A stretch of DNA of 12,594 nt from Zygnema cylindricum. Taxonomy: Eukaryota > Streptophyta > Zygnematophyceae > Zygnematales > Zygnemataceae. The notes under the pieces were generated by a model. It did no database searches. It was not told the origin of the DNA and saw only the letters and a program-made list of their open reading frames with translations. The stretch spans positions 1-12,594 of the forward strand of contig JBBHKE010001570.1 in NCBI GenBank assembly GCA_037447655.1. Reading direction: 5' to 3'. The position numbers and the translations under genes were made by a program. Within the stretch, counting starts at the first letter, position 1. Every line of letters starts with the position of its first letter. Shown in pieces: positions 5,317 through 12,217 of the stretch.

Positions 5317-7439
5317 AGGTTTTCGGCAGTCAAGTGTTCAGTCTAGATACTGATCGGTCCAATTGGAAGCTAGATCCTAAAGGAAAACCGGGATACTTAT
5401 TAGGATATGATGAAGGTGTTAAAGGATATAGAGTTTATGATGTAAAAAGGGAAGATATAATCTTAGTAAAGCATCTAGTAGTTATGGATGAAGGAAAGTC
5501 TGTGGACCCCTTCAAATATACGAAGTCAGTAAAAATCAGATTTGAGTCAGAAAATTCCGATGACTTTGAGCTTCCTAACTATCCAGGTTTTAGAGAAGAT
5601 GACATTCTTACAGGAACAAATCAGACCGAAAAGGACTCGGCTGTGGAAACTCCAGTGACAACTCTACTCAAAGCGGAAGACGTGGTGGAAATTGATTCGG
5701 AATCAAGGGATAGGGGAGAAGCCGAGTTTGTTCGAAAGAATCCACGAGAACCATCTATTCCGGCCTCAGATTTTGAGGGGGGGAGGAGAAGTAGCAAAAG
5801 ACTGCAAGAAAAACAGGTTAATAACAAGGTAACTAAACTATCTCATCAAGATGAACCTCAAACTTATGGAGAGGCGATGACTTGTCCAGAAAGAAACCGG
5901 TTGAAAACAGCCATCAATGAGGAGATGGCTTCAATCATGGCAGCCGATACTTGGGAGCTGGTGGACTGTCCACCTAACCGAAAACCAATCGGTTGTAAGT
6001 GGGTTTTCAAATTAAAACTGAATCCAGATAACACAATCGAGCGCTACAAGGCCAGATTAGTGGCAAAGGGTTTTACACAAAAGGAAGGAATTGACTACGA
6101 GGAAACCTTTGCCCCGGTGGTCAGATTTCCCTCCGTCCGCATACTTCTCAGTTTAGCAGCGGCGGAAGACATGGAAGTGCATCAGATGGACATCAAGACA
6201 GCCTTTTTGCATGGAGAATTGGAAGAGGAGATCTTCATGCGACAACCCGAAGGTTTTGTGGAGGAAGGAGAGGAGAGTAAGGTATGCCGGCTGATTAAAT
6301 CTCTTTATGGTTTGAAACAGGCACCTCGACAATGGAATAAGAAGCTTGATGAGTTTCTTACCGGTCTGGGATATATTCGGATCAGCTCAGATCACTCAAT
6401 CTATGTTTTCGAAGATGAGGAAGGTTTAATATTTTTCGCAATTTATGTTGATGATTTGCTTGTTTTAAGTAAATCAATGGAAAAAATTAACAAACTGAAA
6501 ACCGATCTTAAGGGGAGATTTGAAATGAAGGATATGGGAGAAGCAAGATATATTTTGGGAATTCAAGTAGAGAGAGACCGAAAAAGGAAAATTATAAGAC
6601 TGACTCAAAAGGAAGCAATAGGGAACATGCTTGAAAAATTTCAAATGGATAAAGCTAATAGTTGTACAACTCCAATGGAGTTGAAGAAGGGAAGTGAGGG
6701 GAGTGAGGAAGAAGGAGTCATAGTCTTAGACGAGGAATTATCTCTTGATGAACAGAAGTTCATGCAGACTATTCCTTACAGGCAAATAGTGGGAAGTCTA
6801 ATCTATTTTATGAATTGTACCCGGCCAGATTTAGCTGCAGCTGTAGGAGTGGTGAGTAGAAGTCTAAATGCTCCCACTAAGAAGGATTGGGAGGCAGCTA
6901 AGAGAGTCCTTAGATATTTGGTAGGAACTAGGGATCTATGGTTGCATTTGGGTGGGGAGAATACTGACATCACTACTTGGAGTGATGCCAGTTATGGTGA
7001 TGCTCCGATGAGGAGATGCACTTCTGGATATGTATTATATGTGGGTGATGGGGCTTGCTGTTGGAGTAGTAAACAGCAAAAGGTTTTTGCTCAGTCCACC
7101 ATGGAGGCTGAGTATATGGCCTCTTGTTCTGCTGTAAAAGAATTGATGTGGGTCAGGTCTTTACTTGGTGAGCTTGGCTACCTTAAGAGTGGTGTGCAGA
7201 AAATATTTTGTGATAATCAGGCAGCAATCGCTATTTCTGCCAATCCTAAACATCATTTTAAAGCCAAACACATGGACATCAGACTCAGCTTTGTTAGAGA
7301 AAAAGTAGAAAACAAAATAATCAGTTTAGAGTACAGACCAGAGAGTGAGATGGTAACGGATATGATGACCAAACCTGTGCCTTCCCCTAAGCTAATGTTT
7401 TGCAGGGAGAAGTGTGGTCTGAAATTAAAGATTGACTAG
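5283..7439 (+). CDS. Copia reverse transcriptase and RNase H (C-terminal part of pol)
   Basis: A 718-codon open frame, one base out of phase with the integrase frame. The ATG at 5283 is only the first Met after the frameshift and is not a natural start; the real homology begins near codon 5 (KPDISHLKVFG, integrase C-terminus). An acidic linker is followed by the RVT_2 domain: the start block DTWELVDCPPNRKPIGCKWV, motif A QMDIKTAFLHG (Asp at 6189), the LYGLKQAPRQW block and motif C YVDDLL (6444-6461). RNase H follows: TTWSDASYGD (Asp at 6984), STMEAEYMAS, CDNQAAI (Asp at 7212), KHMDIR, ending MTKPVPSPK. All catalytic residues that I can see are retained and there is no internal stop. It ends at TAG 7437-7439, one base before the polypurine tract. 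Confidence 0.93.
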   Translation: MDRPKPDISHLKVFGSQVFSLDTDRSNWKLDPKGKPGYLLGYDEGVKGYRVYDVKREDIILVKHLVVMDEGKSVDPFKYTKSVKIRFESENSDDFELPNYPGFREDDILTGTNQTEKDSAVETPVTTLLKAEDVVEIDSESRDRGEAEFVRKNPREPSIPASDFEGGRRSSKRLQEKQVNNKVTKLSHQDEPQTYGEAMTCPERNRLKTAINEEMASIMAADTWELVDCPPNRKPIGCKWVFKLKLNPDNTIERYKARLVAKGFTQKEGIDYEETFAPVVRFPSVRILLSLAAAEDMEVHQMDIKTAFLHGELEEEIFMRQPEGFVEEGEESKVCRLIKSLYGLKQAPRQWNKKLDEFLTGLGYIRISSDHSIYVFEDEEGLIFFAIYVDDLLVLSKSMEKINKLKTDLKGRFEMKDMGEARYILGIQVERDRKRKIIRLTQKEAIGNMLEKFQMDKANSCTTPMELKKGSEGSEEEGVIVLDEELSLDEQKFMQTIPYRQIVGSLIYFMNCTRPDLAAAVGVVSRSLNAPTKKDWEAAKRVLRYLVGTRDLWLHLGGENTDITTWSDASYGDAPMRRCTSGYVLYVGDGACCWSSKQQKVFAQSTMEAEYMASCSAVKELMWVRSLLGELGYLKSGVQKIFCDNQAAIAISANPKHHFKAKHMDIRLSFVREKVENKIISLEYRPESEMVTDMMTKPVPSPKLMFCREKCGLKLKID

Positions 7440-7452
7440 AAAATAAGGGGAG
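7440..7452 (+). other. Polypurine tract of the copia element
   Basis: AAAATAAGGGGAG, purine except for one T, ends exactly at the base before the 3' LTR TG. This is the RNase H-resistant primer for plus-strand synthesis. It starts directly after the pol stop codon. Confidence 0.88.
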
Positions 7453-8498
7453 TGTAGAAACTAATGGTTTTTATTAGTATTTTCTAGGTCTGAAAAGAAA
7501 TATAGAAGCCGAGGCAGTCTATCTCTAACTTCTCTCTCCAACTCTCAAACTTGTCGCAGTCACAGAGAAATTGGAGAGGAAGCTAGAGCCATGGCTACCT
7601 TGGCTATCCTGAGGTTTACGGGAATTTTATATTAGGGTTTATTTATTTAAAAAGAATGTGCCGGCGGCAAGATTTGATCCTTGTACCTACCGGCCGGCAG
7701 ACAGGAAATAGGCGGTAGCCTTAGCCGTTAAGTCTAGCCGTAGTATTACGTAACATGTAGTTTGATATTTATTTAAATGATTAGACGTGCGATAAATCAT
7801 TTAACTGAAATGGATTACGGGATAAATAGATCCAGTAATATATAATGTACGAATTACGGTACGGACGAAAATCAATACCGCGCATTTGTTTCGTAAGTGA
7901 AACAAATACCGCGCATGTATTTATTACGGCTACGATTAAATCCGAATTTAATCGGATGGCCGGGATTAGCGCCAAGATCGAGGAGGAAGATTTCGGCGGT
8001 TTGTGGCCATCGCCACATCGGATGACGCGTGGCGAAATTCCGTTGGATTGTGGAATCTCCGAAGATTATGGCACCGAATCCGGATTTGACATGTGTCGAC
8101 ATTTTGGCCATGTCTTACAATGTCCGTACATAAAGTACACCGGCAGCTGTACTTTTGCGTACGGAACTCAATTCTGATTGGTTCCGTACATCAGTAAATA
8201 GAGTCTGTGAGAGAGATAGGACTTAGAAATATTAGAAGATAGGACCCCCTCTCCCAGAGAGCTTCTGTACAAAAGGTCAACTTTGACCCTCCATAACTTA
8301 CTGCTCAGGGGAGCAAATTCAGAGATTCTTTTTGCTACCGACTCAGGGGAGTCTTGCTTTTACAGGGGTGGAGGTGGTCAGGGTTTTTGTCTGCCAGGGT
8401 GGCAGTTATTTTTGCTGGAACACAAAGGGGTCAGGATTATCCTAGAGGCTTCTTGGAAGCTGTTTACTCTGAGGACTTATGGAGGTCTCAGAGTTGCA
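7453..8498 (+). repeat. 3' long terminal repeat of the copia element (1046 bp)
   Basis: Gapless match to 2056-3101. Differences are scattered substitutions (for example at 7500, 7651-7653 and 7691) plus two in the last six bases (GTTGCA against TTTCA). The ends TG...CA and the following TTGGG duplicate define the border. The AGGG-loop hairpins, the W-box palindrome and the TATA-like box are all retained here. Confidence 0.95.
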
Positions 8499-8503
8499 TT
8501 GGG
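8499..8503. repeat. Target-site duplication TTGGG, right copy
   Basis: Exact copy of 2051-2055, directly after the CA terminus of the 3' LTR. It places the LTR border at 8498 rather than at the earlier CTCAGA similarity and makes the two LTRs equal in length. Confidence 0.92.
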
Positions 8504-8740
8504 GGGACTTACGGGGTTGCTTTTCATAGATAGATAATTGAGTTGGGGTGAGAGTTGTAGTTTTGGATTTGTGAGTTGCCGGGCTTTTCATTTTGGGTTT
8601 GGGTGCTTTTATTTGCCTTGTTGTTGTTCGCGTTGCTCTCTTTCGTTTTTATTGCCCTGGTAGTTTTTATGTTTTGGCCATGCCACCCTTTTTGTACCCC
8701 CGGACTCAGATGGTTTACCATCGTGCTTTTTAAGTTATCC
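8504..8740 (+). mobile_element. LINE A 3' tail resumed after the copia insertion
   Basis: Joining 2055 to 8504 keeps the LINE A reading frame open for about six more codons before a TAG (8525-8527), which looks like the natural end of the ORF. What follows is T- and G-rich non-coding sequence (many TTTTG/TTGTTG runs) ending in a block with TCAGATGGTTTACCAT (8706-8721). The same 16-mer is found in a second tail at 9040-9055, so it is likely the conserved 3' end of this LINE family, the part recognised by its own RT. The right border (about 8740) is approximate, and I see no poly(A) run. Confidence 0.6.
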
Positions 8741-8985
8741 TGCCCATCTAAAACAACGACTCAAATCTCCCAAAGGTGGGAACATCTTGCCCTAAACTAT
8801 ACATTCCATTCCATTTGCATTACGGAATTTGGTGTTTTTTGCTCTTCGCCTTTGTCACATACTTTCCACCTACTACGTGGTTTCATCCCCTTGTGTTTTT
8901 TCTCAGGATGTTTGTCTACCCTCGTGAGGAGCGACTTATGGGGCTCGCAAAAGAAAAACATGGAGAGATATCGGAGGCCACATAA
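8741..8985. other. Unassigned segment with a possible splice-acceptor-like site and a short peptide frame
   Basis: Not recognisable as LINE or copia. It holds a pyrimidine-rich stretch (about 8880-8906, ending TTTTTTCTCAG). Directly after this comes a short open frame from the ATG at 8908 reading FVYPREERLMGLAKEKHGEI and ending TAA at 8983-8985. This could be a captured or ancient exon, but it is short, I know no family for it, and chance is quite possible. Confidence 0.25.
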
Positions 8986-9064
8986 ATTTTTTTAGTTTTG
9001 GCTTTGCCATCCTTTTGTTTATTTTTCCTTCCCATGTAGTCAGATGGTTTACCATTGCAATTTC
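8986..9064 (+). mobile_element. LINE B 3' tail, left half (split by the hAT-like element)
   Basis: TTTTTTTAGTTTTGGCTTTG and the following bases resemble the end of the LINE A tail (TTTTTATGTTTTGGCCATG), and the 16-mer TCAGATGGTTTACCAT is shared exactly (9040-9055). The tail continues on the far side of the 450-bp insertion at 9515 to about 9545, ending in TTAATAAAAT. It is probably a strongly 5'-truncated LINE copy, + strand. Confidence 0.5.
9057..9064. repeat. 8-bp target-site duplication GCAATTTC, left copy
   Basis: Identical to 9515-9522, immediately outside the terminal inverted repeats of the element at 9065-9514. Eight bp is the hAT superfamily duplication length. Confidence 0.88.
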
Positions 9065-9514
9065 TAGTGTTTTGTATCGTTAAGGATTTGACGATAACCG
9101 AAATGGGCATTTTTTCGGGTAGCTGATAATCGATATATCGGTAAGGAGATATATGTACGGACCGTACAGATAAACGTACGGCCAGTTCACTCAACTGTAC
9201 GTCTTATTCCCCCCACGTCAACCCCTATCTACTGGGGTGCCTACCAATCAGATCCTTTGTGCAAGCCGAAAGTACAGTAGTCGGCATAAGATATGTACGA
9301 CTTTAGTACGGCTCCATTTAAAACGATACACCTTTCACATCCGACGCCATGGCTTTGTCCCTTTATTCCTTAGGATCCACTGGAAACCTGCCACGTGTAC
9401 TCCGGACAGAAAGTACAAAAAGTACAAATATATCTGAAACTCTGACCGTTCGATAACCGATAATTATTGGTGTCGGTGTTATCGCGATAATTTTTTTATC
9501 GATACACAACACTA
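9065..9514. mobile_element. hAT-like non-autonomous DNA transposon (450 bp)
   Basis: Terminal inverted repeats TAGTGTTTTGTATCGTTAA (left) and the complement of the right end TAGTGTTGTGTATCGATAA match at 17 of 19 positions. They begin YAGNG, as hAT ends do, and are flanked by a perfect 8-bp duplication. There is no transposase frame, so it depends on an enzyme encoded elsewhere. The interior has TATCGATATATCGG-like subterminal motifs near the left end and about ten GTAC tetramers, including the near-palindrome GTACGGACCGTAC (9155-9167). It is inserted in a LINE tail. Confidence 0.88.
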
Positions 9515-9522
9515 GCAATTTC
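9515..9522. repeat. 8-bp target-site duplication GCAATTTC, right copy
   Basis: Exact partner of 9057-9064. Beyond it the LINE B tail resumes (TTAATAAAATCTTG). Confidence 0.88.
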
Positions 9523-9559
9523 TTAATAAAATCTTGTTTTCTTCTTAAAGGGAATTAGA

Positions 9560-10040
9560 AATTATTACACGCTGAGGCTATTTCATTAATGGGTTAGTAT
9601 CTTATGGCCATGACCCAGGTCTCTCGTTTCTTAGCTGGTAAGGTTTCTCTTGTTGGAACGATCATCCCTTGTTTCCATATGTCTCCCAATCATCAGTTGT
9701 CTCTTACATGGTAATCTCCCTTTCCGGTAGTAAATTTTGGAGACAATTTGTTGTTTTTGCCTTTCATCTTTTGTTCCCATGCCATCGTGATTTCTAAATA
9801 ATGTCTTACTTTATGTCCTTCACCTCCCGTTGCTTTTTCCGAAGACGACCTTTTCCTTTTCCCTCGTTCCCGGGTCCAAAAATCGATTTTTGAGAGAGTT
9901 GTGGCCACTACACAATCTAAGCTTTATGAGGCTCTTCCTTTATATACTTCTCGCGCCCAGTTTCTCTCTTATGTGAGTCCATGTTCGGAAGGTCGAATTC
10001 AGGCACACGATACCTGTAAATACTACTGCGCAAAGGTGGC
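9560..10040 (+). pseudogene. LINE C: heavily eroded RT-to-endonuclease fragment
   Basis: Translation in shifting frames gives VSRFLAGKVSLVGTIIP (from 9622), which corresponds to VSRFLAGDTPVLATMVP in LINE A. Later RVQKSIFERVVATTQSKLYE (from about 9871) corresponds to RVQESISDRVVAAIKSDLLK, SRAQFLS to SRARLLS, and RIQAHDT to LIQAQDT. The stretch between SRA..LS and IQA.DT is missing compared with LINE A, so there is an internal deletion of the region that would carry the Cys/His cluster. Stops and frame changes lie in the middle (for example TAA at 9715-9717). It is much more diverged than LINE D and therefore older. Homology fades at about 9560 on the left and 10040 on the right. Confidence 0.75.
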
Positions 10041-10045
10041 AAAGT

Positions 10046-10112
10046 CAAAATTTGAGATACCCGAATCCGTTATTTTGTTGTCTTTCAAAATCTGAACACC
10101 CGAAATCCGGTT
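10046..10112. repeat. Two spaced copies of a CAAAATYTGRNACCCGAATCCG-like motif
   Basis: CAAAATTTG then ACCCGAATCCGTT (10046-10071), and CAAAATCTG then ACCCGAAATCCGG (10086-10112). A third copy lies at 10417-10440 and an inverted ACGGATTCGGGTAC at 10477-10490. These may be ends or subterminal repeats of a DNA transposon spanning about 10050-10495, but no clean target duplication is visible. Confidence 0.45.
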
Positions 10113-10416
10113 GGGTTATGGCACGCTCTCCTACACTGTTACCCGGTACCCGATACGCGTTTATGAAAAAAAAGCTAACCCAAACTCGATTTCTCGCGAC
10201 TACCCGTACCTGCCCGTACCCTAATAAGTACAAAATTAGTGGTACATCTCCCTTATACCTTCCACGATACCAATGTTGGATAGGATGGACACACAATACA
10301 ATACTGTAGTGGAACGTACCTACGAAACATTCATTTTTTTTCGTTTTTTGCTTACCCTACCGTACCAAAATTTGTTTTTTATTTTTTGAATCACTCGGTC
10401 GAATCCGGCCGGCCCT
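10113..10416. other. Non-coding stretch with scattered ACCCG motifs and T runs
   Basis: I see no gene. It contains further ACCCGGTACCCGATACG and TACCCGTACCTGCCCGTACC-type strings (10140-10160, 10200-10220) and T runs at about 10335-10350 and 10370-10385. It is likely the interior of an old DNA transposon whose ACCCGAATCCG motifs lie on both sides. Confidence 0.4.
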
Positions 10417-10490
10417 CAAAATTTGGCACCCGAATCCGTTCCGGATCCAACACGGCCGGTCGGCTACGGATCAGGTACGGATTCGGGTAC
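10417..10490. repeat. Third direct copy and inverted copy of the ACCCGAATCCG motif
   Basis: Direct copy CAAAATTTGGCACCCGAATC (10417-10436), extended by CGTT, and inverted copy ACGGATTCGGGTAC (10477-10490). The latter pairs with GATACCCGAATCCG at 10055-10068 and may be the right terminal repeat of an element starting there. The intervening sequence is GC-rich with CGGCCGG palindromes. Confidence 0.4.
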
Positions 10491-10509
10491 CCTATTGTTA
10501 CATCTGCTA

Positions 10510-10717
10510 CACCGCGAATCGTTATTAGAGTTAATAAATATTTAGTGTTAACGGACTATTAGTGTGATTAACGCTAATTGGGAATTTGGGGATTTTCAAG
10601 GAAATTAGTCACTCTAATTTGGTTTTTACGGTTTATTTAATCACTCTACTTAAGAATTTGGGTAAAAATTTAGGGGCGCCGAATTAGCGTGATTAACACT
10701 AATAGCGATTCGCGGTG
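10510..10717. mobile_element. Non-autonomous DNA transposon with TA duplications (208 bp)
   Basis: Inverted termini beginning CACCGCGAATCG match over 26 bp with 2 mismatches (24 of 26; the flanking TA is also shared), and the element lies between TA dinucleotides (10508-10509 and 10718-10719). The interior is AT-rich and non-coding. The quasi-palindrome ATTAGYGT-GATTA-ACRCTAAT occurs twice (10558-10578, 10683-10703). Size, AT content and TA target fit a Stowaway-type Tc1/mariner MITE, although the terminus is not the classical CTCCCTCC, so the superfamily is tentative. Confidence 0.72.
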
Positions 10718-10719
10718 TA

Positions 10720-11334
10720 CTGAACGAGATATATCGCCGACTGTTGCTTCAAAGGCTTGAAATTTTGAAGCCTTTTGTTCGACGCGAGATGTGACGTGCG
10801 CTTTTTCGTGCTGACTGATATAATCTTTTTCGTATATAGATCTGTTTGCCTCTCGTCATATTTTTCGGGACAATGTTTTTGGAGACATTACTGTACTTTG
10901 ACAAACCATGCCACATCAGCCGGCAGCATGAGATGGCGCTAAGAGCCAAAAAATAAAGTTCAATTCTGTTCGACAAGAAGTTGTGGATGAATTTTTTAAG
11001 CATTAGGCGACAGAAATATTTGGCTTTTGGCGTACTCTGGACTTCCTTCCTTCCTTTAGGGTTGTGGTCATGGTTTTTCAATGGAAGGGAGGGATCAAAG
11101 GAGCCATTTTCGTTTTATTATCACAATTTTCAGCGCTTCTTTGGCTTTACACTACTTGCGGGCTTTCGTCCTTCTTCCATCTAATATTGGAGTGGAGGAT
11201 TGTTGTCCTTAAACCTCACTCCACTCCATCGGAACTGGGATTCTGTGGAAGCCCTCTCATTATTTGTGTTATGCCTCCACTCTACTAATTTTCACAAATT
11301 GTCATTTTTTATCTTCGTTTCGCTTCCATTCCTC
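10720..11334. other. Intergenic stretch without recognisable gene
   Basis: Open frames on both strands here (up to 110 codons on the minus strand, 10749-11081) show no motif I recognise. Visible structure: a short hairpin AAAGGCTT/AAGCCTTT (about 10751-10775) and a 9-bp inverted repeat GGAGTGGAG (11189-11197)/CTCCACTCC (11219-11227). Confidence 0.5.
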
Positions 11335-11459
11335 ACTTCCACCACACCCATCCACCCACCCACATACCCTGCCACCCACACACCCACACACCCCACCCCA
11401 CCCACCCTCCCACCACACCCACACCCACCCACCCACCCAAACACACACACACCACACAC
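11335..11459. repeat. Low-complexity C/A-rich tract (CCCA/CACACC)
   Basis: About 120 bases made almost wholly of C and A with a few T and nearly no G, built from CCAC, CCCA and CACA units. The minus strand therefore carries many GGG runs spaced by one to a few bases. It abuts the (TA)n run. Confidence 0.9.

Positions 11460-11460
<1 letters not shown>

Positions 11461-11507
<47 letters not shown>
11461..11507. repeat. (TA)n microsatellite, about 23 units
   Basis: Uninterrupted TA dinucleotides from 11461 to 11507. The next base starts a hAT-like terminus, so the run may be its target sequence. Confidence 0.97.
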
Positions 11508-11510
<3 letters not shown>

Positions 11511-11680
11511 TGTTGGGTATCGAGGGACCGTTTGGATATTAGATATATATCGAATTTTAGGAACGATGTCGATATATCCCCGATGATATCGAAATCATGA
11601 TGCGATGTGATATGTGCCGATATATCCTATCGCCCGATATATTGCAGGATATATAGACGCCCGATATATCGGCGTTAAAA
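11508..11680. mobile_element. Left end of a second hAT-like element with GATATATC subterminal repeats
   Basis: TAGTGTTGGGTATCG at 11508 matches 14 of 15 bases of the right terminal repeat of the 9065-9514 element. It is followed by a dense set of CGATATATC/GATATATC-type palindromes (about seven by 11675), as expected for transposase-binding subterminal repeats. No matching right terminus (CGATAC...AACACTA) is found before the window end, so the element is truncated or its end is eroded. The right border given is where the repeats stop. Confidence 0.6.
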
Positions 11681-12217
11681 AAATAAAAAAATGAAAATTC
11701 TCACAGGTTTTCAAAGTCACGCCTTAGGACAAAGTGGCCAGTAAAATCTTGCTTGATAAAAAATACGGTTTTTTCTCGAAAGTCAGCAGAGTGAAGGAGA
11801 TCTTTGAGGTACATTGATGAGGTACACTTGTGAAGTACACGTACGTAATACGCAAGTACGGTTTTCCATACGAAAATGGTCGGTTTCCAAATATTTGATG
11901 ATTTTAGAGATTTGATAGCCCGATTACGTTGAACCACTCATATCAGAACACTTTATGTAAACATTTATTTACAGACGTTACGCGATGTACCCGAGGCCTC
12001 TGTAATACATAAATTTTGTTGGCCGTACTATTAAAGAGCTCTTGATGTAACCATACCCAAAATAAGTAATTATATGAATTACAGAATTGGTACTTTTTTG
12101 TCTGTTACATTTTGCGGCGTCTACCTTTAAGTCACGGAACGAAAATCACGTCGTACGTGGCGTATCAGACAATTTGACTTTTACGCTAAATAACATATTA
12201 CATAAAAATATCCATCC
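11681..12217. other. Intergenic stretch without recognisable gene; short 13-bp tandem repeat
   Basis: No coding signal recognised. Three imperfect 13-bp units TGAGGTACATTGA, TGAGGTACACTTG and TGAAGTACACGTA lie in tandem at 11805-11843. A small palindrome CACGT-CGT-ACGTG, with a G-box-like core, is near 12150. Part of this may be the interior of the hAT-like element starting at 11508. Confidence 0.45.

Larger units (their letters stand above)
2056..8498 (+). mobile_element. Ty1/copia LTR retrotransposon, structurally complete, coding-defective (6443 bp)
   Basis: All structural hallmarks are present: two 1046-bp LTRs beginning TGTAG and ending CA (2056-3101, 7453-8498), a 5-bp target duplication TTGGG on both sides, a primer-binding site directly after the 5' LTR (3102-3116) and a purine tract directly before the 3' LTR (7440-7452). 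The domain order gag, zinc knuckle, protease, integrase, RT, RNase H places it in Copia (Pseudoviridae-type) and not Gypsy, where integrase follows RNase H. There is no env-like ORF between RNase H and the 3' LTR. The internal frame has stops at 3313, 3757 and 4522 and a frameshift near 5295, so it cannot make an intact polyprotein. LTR divergence is about 2.4% by hand count, with no indels. Confidence 0.97.

Noticed and set aside
10749-11081. Minus-strand 110-codon open frame as a gene.
   Set aside because: No recognisable domain, no start context or neighbour supporting it, and composition like its surroundings.
11200-11586. Open frames rich in Pro/Thr/His then Ile/Tyr repeats.
   Set aside because: They are translations of the C/A-rich tract and the (TA)n microsatellite.
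11508-12217. A complete second hAT-like element ending before LINE D.
   Set aside because: No complement of the TAGTGTTGGGTATCG terminus and no matching 8-bp duplication were found downstream, so only one end is supported.
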